From positions 1 to 45,912 of the forward strand of contig CAZUON010000025.1 in assembly GCA_964621345.1 (NCBI GenBank): DNA of 45,912 nucleotides, given 5' to 3'. The position numbers and the translations under genes are program-made. Source of the DNA: Glaciecola sp964621345. GTDB taxonomy: Bacteria > Pseudomonadota > Gammaproteobacteria > Enterobacterales > Alteromonadaceae. The notes beneath the pieces were generated by a model. That model had not been told where the DNA came from. It searched no databases and saw only the letters and a program-made list of their open reading frames with translations. This document shows, in pieces, positions 1 to 6,582 of this stretch; position 1 is the first letter of the stretch; the number at the start of each line of letters is the position of its first letter.

Positions 1-49
1 TGCATGCACCTCCGGCATCATTGAATCCTGTCGAATCCAGAGCAGCCCC
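1..49 (-). ncRNA. ssrA: tmRNA (ssrA), 5' end only
   Basis: Read on the minus strand from 49 down to 1, the sequence begins GGGGCTGCTCTGGATTCGAC and continues to GGTGCATGCA, closely matching the conserved 5' end of one-piece gammaproteobacterial tmRNA (GGGGCTG..TCTGGATTCGAC..GGTGCATGC). tmRNA acts with SmpB in trans-translation to rescue stalled ribosomes. Only the acceptor/D-like 5' part is visible; the tag reading frame and 3' end lie outside the window. Its partner smpB is on the same strand about 4.2 kb upstream. The 50-222 stretch upstream holds the divergent promoters of ssrA and the next gene; I see no convincing hexamer pair there. Confidence 0.88.
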
Positions 50-222
50 GAAATGTTTTGTGATGATAACACATCCTCAGACCTCAAATATAGGACTGTT
101 TTGCTAATTATCAATGCGTCCAGTTGATTTAACTCAGTAAATATAACCCTTGTTAGTTTTATTAATAGACAAGTTTCATATTTGTTTGCTAGTTTAGTAA
201 GCGATTGATTTTAAGGATAATC

Positions 223-636
223 ATGAAAACCAAACTGCTTACATTTATGTGTCTGCTATTGGCCCTACAATCGGCATTGTCTAATGTCGTGTCGGGTCAT
301 AATTTGCGTATGCTCAATGCGCAACAGCAGCAAAACGTGTTGGTGATTTGCACAGGGACAAGTACAAAATGGATAGATAGTGAGCACTATTTTGAAACAG
401 GTCAAATAGTCGAAGTTGAGCAGCCAAGCGAAATATCAAATATTGATATGAACTTAGCATGTTACAACTCCATTTTGTTTGAGCACAATGCCGCTCACGA
501 TATTGTTGCCAAACTCCTTGTTAGTTTCAAACCTTTGCAAGAACAAATGCTGCCTGCATTTGCTCATATCACCCTTTCCCAAGCAAGCTTCTTACTGCCG
601 CTTTTAAGAGCACCGCCTTTTATCTCTGAATACTAA
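223..636 (+). CDS. small exported protein, DUF2946-like, upstream of a copper-type TonB receptor
   Basis: 137 aa. The ATG at 223 is preferred over the in-frame TTG at 205 because AAGGATAATC precedes it as a Shine-Dalgarno and the protein then begins MKTKLLTFMCLLLALQSALS, a clean Sec signal peptide. The exported part contains an ICTG..KWI segment and a second Cys (LACYN), the pattern I associate with the DUF2946 family of small periplasmic proteins often found next to TonB-dependent copper receptors. The gene lies 105 bp before such a receptor on the same strand and is probably co-transcribed. The family call is from memory; a metal-related periplasmic role is inference from the neighbour. Confidence 0.6.
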   Translation: MKTKLLTFMCLLLALQSALSNVVSGHNLRMLNAQQQQNVLVICTGTSTKWIDSEHYFETGQIVEVEQPSEISNIDMNLACYNSILFEHNAAHDIVAKLLVSFKPLQEQMLPAFAHITLSQASFLLPLLRAPPFISEY

Positions 637-708
637 ATTATTTACAGCTTTTGCACCCACTGCGAGTAAAACCGTAAATTTTGGGACGCATAATTATAAA
701 TGAATTAA

Positions 709-726
709 ACAAGGTCAATACCTTGT
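709..726. promoter_or_regulatory. 18-bp dyad before the TonB receptor
   Basis: ACAAGGT-CAAT-ACCTTGT is a perfect 7-bp inverted repeat with a 4-nt centre, ending 15 bp before the receptor ATG. It lies just after a TATAAA-like element (near 695), so it could be an operator or a hairpin in the 5' leader. It may control metal-dependent expression, but no specific regulator is recognised. Confidence 0.4.
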
Positions 727-741
727 CCAAGAGATATTACA

Positions 742-2832
742 ATGAAATTATCACACTACTTTTTACCGGTGGCTTTAACTGCGGCTGGCGTGCAACTTGC
801 TGCTGCACAAACGAATCAAGATGCACAAAACGAGCAAAATGTTGAACGTATTAATATTATTGGGAAGCTCGACAGTTTTGCTAGTCAGTCTGAGTTAGCC
901 TTGAACCAGGCAAGCTCTCCCGATTTGCGTAGTCAATTACAATTACTGCCAGGACTCAACGTTAATGGAAATGGGGCTGTGTCAGGCGTGGTGCAGTATC
1001 GCGGTTTATTTGGCGATCGAGTGCGTGTCAATATTGACGGTGCAGAAGTCGCAGGCGCTGGGCCGAATGCGATGGATAGCCCCTTATCGCATGTGATTGG
1101 CTCATTATACCAAAACGTCACTCTGCACCAAGGTATTGCGCCAGTATCAGCAGGAGCTGAGACGCTTGGCGGCGCTATCGAAATTGATGAATACGATTTT
1201 GATATCAATCAGTCATCAAACTGGCTGCATCAAGGTGGGGCAACGGCGAGTTATTTCGCCAACGATAATCGAGCGCTCAGTGCCTTGTTATTTAGCTCAG
1301 CAAATAATATGTACTTTGGCATCAGTTCAGATGTACAAGAGGGAGATAACTATGAAGATGGAGCAGGGCGCGAGGTGCCTTCTACATTTTACGAACGTTC
1401 CGCACTCAAACTTAAAGCCGGTATGCAATCGGGTAAGCACCGTTTGGACGTTTCTATTGCAAAACGCAATACCAATGAATCGGGAACACCCACCTTGGCA
1501 ATGGATATCATTTTTGTGGATGCGCTTTGGTATCGCTTAAATCATCGCTTTGATGCATCAAGCACTTGGCAAATTCAAACGCAGCTATTCGGTAATCAAA
1601 ACCAACATGATATGAATAACTTTGATTTAAGAACGCCGCCTATGCCTGCTATGCACCGCTTAAATAGCGTAGAGAGTGAAGCGAGTGGATTTAATTCAAA
1701 GGCTATTTACACGCAGCAAAATACCGTATTTGAGGTCGGTGCAGAGCTTTATCAGCGAGAGCATCAGTCGTTTATCAGTAACCCTAATAACGCTATGTTT
1801 TTTATAGATAATTTTAATGATGTGGAACGTGACCGAATTTCTTTTTTCAGCGAATATACGCAAGATTTACAGTATCTTAAATGGCAATTGGGCGCTCGTG
1901 TATCTGAGGTTTCCACAGATGCGGGGCGGGTGTCTACCAACATGGCTATGATGAATCCAAATGTAGCGGTACTTCAAAATGATTTTAATAGTGCGCAAAG
2001 AGACAAAGATTTCAGTTTGTTTGACGTAGTTGCGAAGCTAAACGTCCCACTCAGTGAAACGTTATCGGCAACATTTTCGGCGGGAATAAAAGAACGTGCT
2101 CCCAGTTACAATGAACTGTATACGTGGTTTCCATTGGGAGTATCGGCAGGGCTTGCAGACGGTCGAAATTATATTGGTAATCTAGACTTAGAAAAAGAAA
2201 CTGCAAATCAGGCAGATATTGGTCTGCAATATAATCAAGACAATACGCGGGTTACAGCGAGCATTTTTTACAGTAAAGTCGACGATTACATTTTGGGTAC
2301 GCCTTCTAGCAATCAGGCCGCAAATAACATTGCGTTCATGAATGGTATTGCAATACCGCTGCAATGGAACAATACCGACGCTAAACTAAGCGGGGTAGAG
2401 CTTTACGCTTTACAGCGCTTAAATGATGCCTGGCAACTTCGAGCTAGTTTTGAGTATGTGCGAGGAAAACAAACATCGCCTATTGAACAAGACTTATATC
2501 GAATTGCGCCTTTCTCAGCATTTGTTGAAATTGAGTATGCAAAAGATGCGTGGCAATGGCGCTTGTCTTCACGTTTAGTCGCTGCGCAAAATAAAGTGGC
2601 CGAGCAGCAAAACGAAAGCCCAACTTCAGGTTATGCTTTAGTCAACTCCGACCTTGTTTATTCGTTCAGTCCACAGTTTGAGCTAAGCCTAATTATTGAG
2701 AACCTCTTTGATAAAGCTTATGCCGATCACCTGTCCGGTATAAACAGAGTGAATGATTCAGAAGTGGCTAGGGGAGAAAAAGTACCTGGTGCTGGACGCA
2801 ATATCGGGTTGTATATGCAATATCAGTTTTAA
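742..2832 (+). CDS. TonB-dependent outer-membrane receptor, copper receptor (OprC/NosA-like) family
   Basis: 696 aa. A signal peptide (residues 1-22, cleavage near AAAQ) is followed by an N-terminal plug (about 50-150: LQLLPGLNVNGNG, RVRVNIDGAEVAGAGPNAMD, GGAIEI) and a long beta-barrel ending in the aromatic MQYQF terminus typical of outer-membrane barrels. The plug segment AGPNAMDSPL matches the place where OprC-type copper receptors carry CPNHMDPP. The barrel has HDM at 289-291, matching the HxM half of the OprC copper site. The first ligand, a Cys in OprC, is Gly107 here, while Met111 is kept. TonB/ExbBD would energise uptake. The gene follows a small exported protein and is followed by a hairpin terminator. 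Confidence is high for a TonB receptor, moderate for copper specificity. Confidence 0.88.
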   Translation: MKLSHYFLPVALTAAGVQLAAAQTNQDAQNEQNVERINIIGKLDSFASQSELALNQASSPDLRSQLQLLPGLNVNGNGAVSGVVQYRGLFGDRVRVNIDGAEVAGAGPNAMDSPLSHVIGSLYQNVTLHQGIAPVSAGAETLGGAIEIDEYDFDINQSSNWLHQGGATASYFANDNRALSALLFSSANNMYFGISSDVQEGDNYEDGAGREVPSTFYERSALKLKAGMQSGKHRLDVSIAKRNTNESGTPTLAMDIIFVDALWYRLNHRFDASSTWQIQTQLFGNQNQHDMNNFDLRTPPMPAMHRLNSVESEASGFNSKAIYTQQNTVFEVGAELYQREHQSFISNPNNAMFFIDNFNDVERDRISFFSEYTQDLQYLKWQLGARVSEVSTDAGRVSTNMAMMNPNVAVLQNDFNSAQRDKDFSLFDVVAKLNVPLSETLSATFSAGIKERAPSYNELYTWFPLGVSAGLADGRNYIGNLDLEKETANQADIGLQYNQDNTRVTASIFYSKVDDYILGTPSSNQAANNIAFMNGIAIPLQWNNTDAKLSGVELYALQRLNDAWQLRASFEYVRGKQTSPIEQDLYRIAPFSAFVEIEYAKDAWQWRLSSRLVAAQNKVAEQQNESPTSGYALVNSDLVYSFSPQFELSLIIENLFDKAYADHLSGINRVNDSEVARGEKVPGAGRNIGLYMQYQF

Positions 2833-2841
2833 AGGATAAAT

Positions 2842-2890
2842 GCCCAGCCAATTCAGTGAATTATTTAGTTGCTAGGGCTGGGCAGTTTTA
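2842..2890 (+). terminator. stem-loop after the TonB receptor
   Basis: GCCCAGCC (2842-2849) pairs with GGCTGGGC (2876-2883), followed by AGTTTTAAT. The 26-nt loop contains a second dyad, AATTC-AGT-GAATT (2850-2862). The T tract is short, so this is a probable but not strong intrinsic terminator. Confidence 0.6.
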
Positions 2891-2897
2891 ATATAAA

Positions 2898-2912
2898 AGT
2901 GTAATTTACACT
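2898..2912. promoter_or_regulatory. 15-bp palindrome upstream of the OYE gene
   Basis: AGTGTAA-T-TTACACT is a perfect 7-bp dyad around one central base, between the receptor terminator and the Old Yellow Enzyme gene. Size and symmetry fit an operator for a dimeric (for example TetR or LysR type) regulator; no regulator gene is adjacent. The half-site string GTAATTTACACT recurs at 9297-9308. Confidence 0.4.
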
Positions 2913-2999
2913 GTTTTAGTAAAGAAATTTGCAAGCATACACACATCGTGGTGCAATTCGCCTCTGTTTCTAATTATTTTGTCTAATGAAAATCTTATT

Positions 3000-4223
3000 A
3001 TGCTATTTGAACCTATCACTCTTCCTTGCGGACAAACCATTAAAAATCGTGCAGTAAAAGCCGCTATGGAAGAAAATATGGCCGATGCCAATCATTATCC
3101 TTCTGCTGAATTAAAGCGGCTTTATCAGGCATGGGCGCTCGGTGACGTAGGACTGATCATTTCAGGCAATGTAATGGTAGATAAAATGGCGATGACCGGT
3201 CCTGGTGGCGTTGTGCTTGAAAAAGACACTCCGCTTGATGAGTTTAGCGACTGGGCGACGACTGCGAAACAAAACAACGCTAAAGCAATTCTACAAATTA
3301 ACCACCCAGGCCGACAAGTAATGAAAGCCATGGGAGGTAACAACATTTCCCCCTCTGATATCGCTGTGGATATTGGAAAACATTCTAATTTACTCGCTAA
3401 ACCTCGCGCGATGAGCCAAGTGGAAGTCAAAGATTTAATCCAGCGCTTTGTTGATACTTCTGTAAAAGCAGTAGAGGCGGGTTTTGATGGTGTTCAAATT
3501 CATGCAGCTCACGGTTATTTGTTGTCTCAATTCTTATCACCCTTAACTAATAAACGAGAAGATGATTGGGGTGGCTCTCCTGAAAAACGCGCACGTATTG
3601 TCTACCAAATCGTTGAGAAAGTGCGTGCTGCGGTAGGGATAGATAAGATTGTCTCCATAAAAATGAATTCTGCTGATTTTCAGCGAGGTGGTTTTGATGT
3701 CGGCGATGCAATTGAAGTGGTGAAGCATCTCAATACGCTAGGCCTAGATTTTATTGAATTATCAGGGGGCTCTTACGAGGCACCTGCGATGCAGGGGAAA
3801 TCGGGCGATCAACGCAGCCTTGCGCGCGAGGCTTATTTTTTAGAGTTTGCGGAGCAAATTGCCACTCATGCGTCGATGCCGGTTATGACAACCGGCGGAA
3901 TTAAAGCGTTTGCGACTGCCGAACGTGTTCTTGCCAATGGCGTTGATTTAGTCGGCATGGCAAGTGCTTTAGCTTATGAGCCAGAATTGGTCAAAAGATG
4001 GCAACAAAGCACTAAACATGAGGGATACGTGCCACAAGTTTCATGGAAAGATAAGGCCATGTCGGGTCTGGCGACTATGGCTTTAGTAAAAAGGCAATTA
4101 CGTAGATTAGGTGCTGGCAAGAGCGCATCGACAAGCTCAAGTCCGCTTGTATCTTTGATATTGGATCAAGTCCGCATCAAAGGCTTGACCAAAAAGTATC
4201 GAAAATGGATTGGCGTAGACTAG
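3000..4223 (+). CDS. NADH:flavin oxidoreductase, Old Yellow Enzyme family
   Basis: 407 aa from ATG 3000 (MLFEPITLPCG); a TTG at 2979 would add seven residues and neither start has a clear Shine-Dalgarno. It is a single FMN-binding TIM barrel of the OYE / 2,4-dienoyl-CoA-reductase-like type, without the C-terminal FAD/Fe-S domains of FadH. Visible motifs are INHPGRQ (substrate/FMN loop), the signature GFDGVQIHAAHGYLLSQFLSP with the His pair that binds the substrate carbonyl, and TTGGIKAF plus GVDLVGMASAL of the phosphate-binding end. Such enzymes reduce activated C=C bonds with NAD(P)H; the true substrate cannot be told. It converges on smpB with only 6 bp between the stop codons. Confidence 0.87.
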   Translation: MLFEPITLPCGQTIKNRAVKAAMEENMADANHYPSAELKRLYQAWALGDVGLIISGNVMVDKMAMTGPGGVVLEKDTPLDEFSDWATTAKQNNAKAILQINHPGRQVMKAMGGNNISPSDIAVDIGKHSNLLAKPRAMSQVEVKDLIQRFVDTSVKAVEAGFDGVQIHAAHGYLLSQFLSPLTNKREDDWGGSPEKRARIVYQIVEKVRAAVGIDKIVSIKMNSADFQRGGFDVGDAIEVVKHLNTLGLDFIELSGGSYEAPAMQGKSGDQRSLAREAYFLEFAEQIATHASMPVMTTGGIKAFATAERVLANGVDLVGMASALAYEPELVKRWQQSTKHEGYVPQVSWKDKAMSGLATMALVKRQLRRLGAGKSASTSSSPLVSLILDQVRIKGLTKKYRKWIGVD

Positions 4224-4229
4224 GTACTG

Positions 4230-4697
4230 CTAGCTATGCTTCATCATACGCTCTTTTTGTCGCGCCCAATCACGGTCTTTTATTGTGTCGCGCTTGTCGT
4301 GCTCTTGCTTACCTTTTGCCAACCACATTTCTAGCTTGACCCAGCTCAGCTTCCAATACATCGCAGTGGCTACGATGGTCAGCCCTTGGCGGTCAAGTCC
4401 CCCCATGAGGTGGTCGATTTCGCGTTGATGCAACAGCAGCTTTCGGGTGCGAGTAGGGTCACAAATGACATGACTTGATGCTTGGTTTAGCGGCGTAATA
4501 CCAATATTGGTCACAAATGCTTCACCGTCTTTGATAAAGACGTAAGCATCGGTCAAATTGACTTTGCCGGCTCTAATGGATTTTACTTCCCACCCTTGCA
4601 ACTGCATACCCGCTTCAAATTTATCGAGTAAGCTATATTCATGGCGTGCCTTCTTGTTTAAGGCAATGGTGTTATCTTTGGATTTATTCTTTTTCAT
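4230..4697 (-). CDS. smpB: SsrA-binding protein SmpB
   Basis: 155 aa from the ATG at 4697; another ATG lies three codons upstream at 4706. Strong family matches are IALNKKARHEY, GWEVKSIRAGKVNLTDAYV, CDPTRTRKLLLHQREI and the basic tail KQEHDKRDTIKDRDWARQKERMMKHS. The body is an OB fold that binds the tRNA-like domain of tmRNA, and the tail enters the ribosomal mRNA channel during trans-translation. Length matches the family (about 155-160). It is divergent from ratA, the usual gammaproteobacterial arrangement, and on the same strand as ssrA. Confidence 0.97.
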   Translation of the reverse strand: MKKNKSKDNTIALNKKARHEYSLLDKFEAGMQLQGWEVKSIRAGKVNLTDAYVFIKDGEAFVTNIGITPLNQASSHVICDPTRTRKLLLHQREIDHLMGGLDRQGLTIVATAMYWKLSWVKLEMWLAKGKQEHDKRDTIKDRDWARQKERMMKHS

Positions 4698-4800
4698 GGG
4701 AAGCATTATACCTATGTTGCAAGAATTGTCTTTATTAGGTTGAAATTGAATAAAATCAAGCCAATAATTGGTAAATAATACTTTGTTTTAATTGAAACCA

Positions 4801-5232
4801 ATGCCTAAAATCAATAAAAGCGCCTTAGTCGCATATAGCGCGCAGCAGATGTATGATTTAGTCAACGACGTCGATTCATATGATAAATTTTTACCGGGTT
4901 GCCGGCGCAGTGAAGTGCTTGAGCAAAACGATAGCTTTATGCGAGCTAAGATGCTGTTAAATAAGGCGGGTGTAGAGCAAGAGTTAATTACCGCCAACAC
5001 CTTAACCCCGGGAAGAAGAATTGACATGAAACTCGCAGATGGTCCGTTTAAATCACTTGATGGAGGCTGGCGATTCACACCATTGTCGGACGATGCTTGT
5101 AAAATAGAATTAGAACTCGATTTTACCTTCTCTAGCCGTTTAGTCGAATTTGCATTTGGAAAGGTATTTAAAGCGCTTACTAATAATATGGTAAAGGCCT
5201 TTTCTGAGCGTGCTAAGCGAGTGTATGGCTAA
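4801..5232 (+). CDS. ratA: RatA-type START/SRPBCC protein (ribosome-association toxin, coenzyme Q-binding COQ10 family)
   Basis: 143 aa from ATG 4801; the in-frame TTG at 4792 lacks support. MPKINKSALVAYSAQQMYDLVNDVDSYDKFLPGC is the standard start of the RatA/YfjG family, and the rest is a polyketide-cyclase-like lipid-binding fold (GPFKSLDGGWRF, LDFTFSSRLVEFAFGKVF). In E. coli RatA binds 50S subunits and blocks 70S formation, whereas the wider family also includes COQ10-like ubiquinone-binding proteins, so the physiological role is open. The stop overlaps the start of rnfH (TAATG), showing translational coupling; smpB lies divergently upstream. Confidence 0.93.
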   Translation: MPKINKSALVAYSAQQMYDLVNDVDSYDKFLPGCRRSEVLEQNDSFMRAKMLLNKAGVEQELITANTLTPGRRIDMKLADGPFKSLDGGWRFTPLSDDACKIELELDFTFSSRLVEFAFGKVFKALTNNMVKAFSERAKRVYG

Positions 5233-5558
5233 TGCCTGATCAGCTATCAATTGAAATTACCTATGGTTTGCCGCAACGACAATCGTTAATAAGCTTGTCT
5301 GTTAAGCCGAATACGAGCGTTGAGCAGGCGATTCTGCAATCGGGCATACTCAGTTTATACAGCGATATTGACCTGACAAAAAATAAAGTGGGTATTTGGA
5401 ATCGCACCTGCAAGTTAGAGCAAGAGTTAAAAAACGGCGACCGTATTGAAATCTATCGTCCCTTAATTGCTGATCCAAAAGAAATTCGAAAGCTAAGAGC
5501 CCAAAAAGCAAAAGAAGAGGGGCGGGCAAATAAAATTACAGGCTCAAAACAGAGCTAG
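5232..5558 (+). CDS. rnfH: RnfH family ubiquitin-like protein
   Basis: 108 aa, ATG at 5232 overlapping the ratA stop. It has the short beta-grasp fold with the family signatures VEQAILQSGI, KVGIWNRTCKLEQELKNGDRIEIYRPLIADPKEIRKLRA. RnfH/RatB (UPF0125) is the second gene of the ratA operon in gammaproteobacteria. Despite the name, a link to the Rnf complex is not shown here and no rnf genes are nearby. The C-terminal tail (KAKEEGRANKITGSKQS) is basic and probably disordered. Confidence 0.93.
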   Translation: MPDQLSIEITYGLPQRQSLISLSVKPNTSVEQAILQSGILSLYSDIDLTKNKVGIWNRTCKLEQELKNGDRIEIYRPLIADPKEIRKLRAQKAKEEGRANKITGSKQS

Positions 5559-5581
5559 CGGCATAATACATAAACGCTAGC
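5554..5581. terminator. hairpin between convergent rnfH and ppsR
   Basis: GCTAGCG (5554-5560) pairs perfectly with CGCTAGC (5575-5581) across a 14-nt loop. It overlaps the rnfH stop codon and lies just beyond the ppsR stop. There is no T tract on either side, so it may only stabilise 3' ends. Confidence 0.4.
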
Positions 5582-5590
5582 CCAAGTTGC

Positions 5591-6403
5591 TTAATACTTT
5601 CTGCGTTTAAGTCCGGTTTGAGCAAGAATTTTTGCAGAAATTTCTTCCACCGAAAACTTTGTACTGTTAAGAAAGGGGATATTTTCTTTGCGGTATAAGT
5701 TCTCCACTTCACGAAGCTCCATTCGACACTGCTGCATAGATGCATACTTACTGTTCGCGCGGCGTTCTGAGCGAATCGCAGATAGGCGGTCGGCACTTAT
5801 GGTTAATCCAAACAGTTTTTGTTTAAAGCGCCTCAAGATGGGAGGGAGTTTTAAAATGTCGCCCATGTCTTCTTCGGTAAATGGGTAATTTGCCGCTTTA
5901 ATGCCGTATTGAAGTGCCAAATACAAGCTGGTAGGAGTTTTCCCTGAACGCGATACCCCTACTAAAATAATATCGGCCTCCTCATAATCCTTTAAGTTCG
6001 AACCATCGTCGTTTGCTAGCGCATAGTTTACCGCCTCAATTCTAATATCATAGGTCTGCTCATGCATGCTGTGCGTTCGATGTTTAACCGGTTTTGTCGG
6101 TACGCCAATGACTTTCTCAAGCGGTGCAACAAATTGGTCTAAAAAATTATAATTAATGCCCACCGATTGACTAATAAGTTTGTTTACTTCCATGTTAACC
6201 ATCGTATAAAAAACTAAGGGTCGTTCACCTGTTGTCTTAAATGATTGTTCAATCTGACTTAACACCTCTTTGGCATGTTGTTCGGTTTCAACAAATGGCA
6301 CGGTGATATGATCAAATTGAATGGGAAACAAAGACAGCAGAGCATGGCCGAAAACCTCTGCTGTTATAGCTGTACCGTCAGATATATAAAATGCAGCGCG
6401 CAC
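5591..6403 (-). CDS. ppsR: PEP synthase regulatory protein PpsR (ADP-dependent kinase / Pi-dependent phosphorylase)
   Basis: 270 aa, matching the family (DUF299). The P-loop-like GVSRSGKT is at residues 149-156, followed by PTSLYLALQYGIKAANYP; other signatures are ISDGTAITAE at the N-terminus and HRTHSMHEQTYDIRIEAVNYALANDDG. The enzyme inactivates PEP synthase by ADP-dependent phosphorylation of the active-site Thr next to the catalytic His and reactivates it with phosphate. It is divergent from its target ppsA, as in E. coli, and the shared 179-bp spacer contains a HexR-like box. Confidence 0.96.
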   Translation of the reverse strand: MRAAFYISDGTAITAEVFGHALLSLFPIQFDHITVPFVETEQHAKEVLSQIEQSFKTTGERPLVFYTMVNMEVNKLISQSVGINYNFLDQFVAPLEKVIGVPTKPVKHRTHSMHEQTYDIRIEAVNYALANDDGSNLKDYEEADIILVGVSRSGKTPTSLYLALQYGIKAANYPFTEEDMGDILKLPPILRRFKQKLFGLTISADRLSAIRSERRANSKYASMQQCRMELREVENLYRKENIPFLNSTKFSVEEISAKILAQTGLKRRKY

Positions 6404-6422
6404 AACATCTCCTTAACATTGG

Positions 6423-6437
6423 TGTAATTTTATTACG
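6423..6437. promoter_or_regulatory. HexR-like operator between ppsR and ppsA
   Basis: TGTAAT-TTT-ATTACG fits the HexR consensus TGTAAT-www-ATTACA at all but the last base. HexR (RpiR family, responds to 2-keto-3-deoxy-6-phosphogluconate) controls central carbon genes including ppsA in Alteromonadales and relatives. The site lies 20 bp upstream of ppsR and 146 bp upstream of ppsA, so it could act on either promoter. The match is seen; the regulator is not in this window. Confidence 0.6.
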
Positions 6438-6523
6438 AAAAAAATTAAATTTTACTTTGATATAAAACCCAATTTAAAATCACTGGGTGCTTAACGCTAG
6501 CACGTTTTTTTCGTTTTGTAATA

Positions 6524-6545
6524 GAGGATGAAAAGATTCATCTTC
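6524..6545 (+). promoter_or_regulatory. dyad in the ppsA leader, Cra-like core
   Basis: GAGGATGAA-AAGA-TTCATCTTC forms a 9-bp stem with one G-U pair and a 4-nt loop. Its centre, GATGAAAAGATTCATC, resembles a Cra/FruR site (TGAA-NNNN-TTCA). Cra activates ppsA in E. coli, but HexR is the usual regulator in this order, so Cra control is a weak guess and an RNA hairpin is equally possible. Confidence 0.35.
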
Positions 6546-6582
6546 TTATCATGTTTTTAGTCGTTAGCTGGAGGCCACAATA

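Noticed and set aside
709..726. CueR/MerR box at the receptor promoter
   Set aside because: The half-sites are in the reverse order and the spacing (4 bp) does not fit MerR-family operators, so only a generic dyad is reported.
1097..1540. Long overlapping frame inside the TonB receptor gene
   Set aside because: It is a shadow frame of a well-conserved receptor with no binding site and no recognisable domain.
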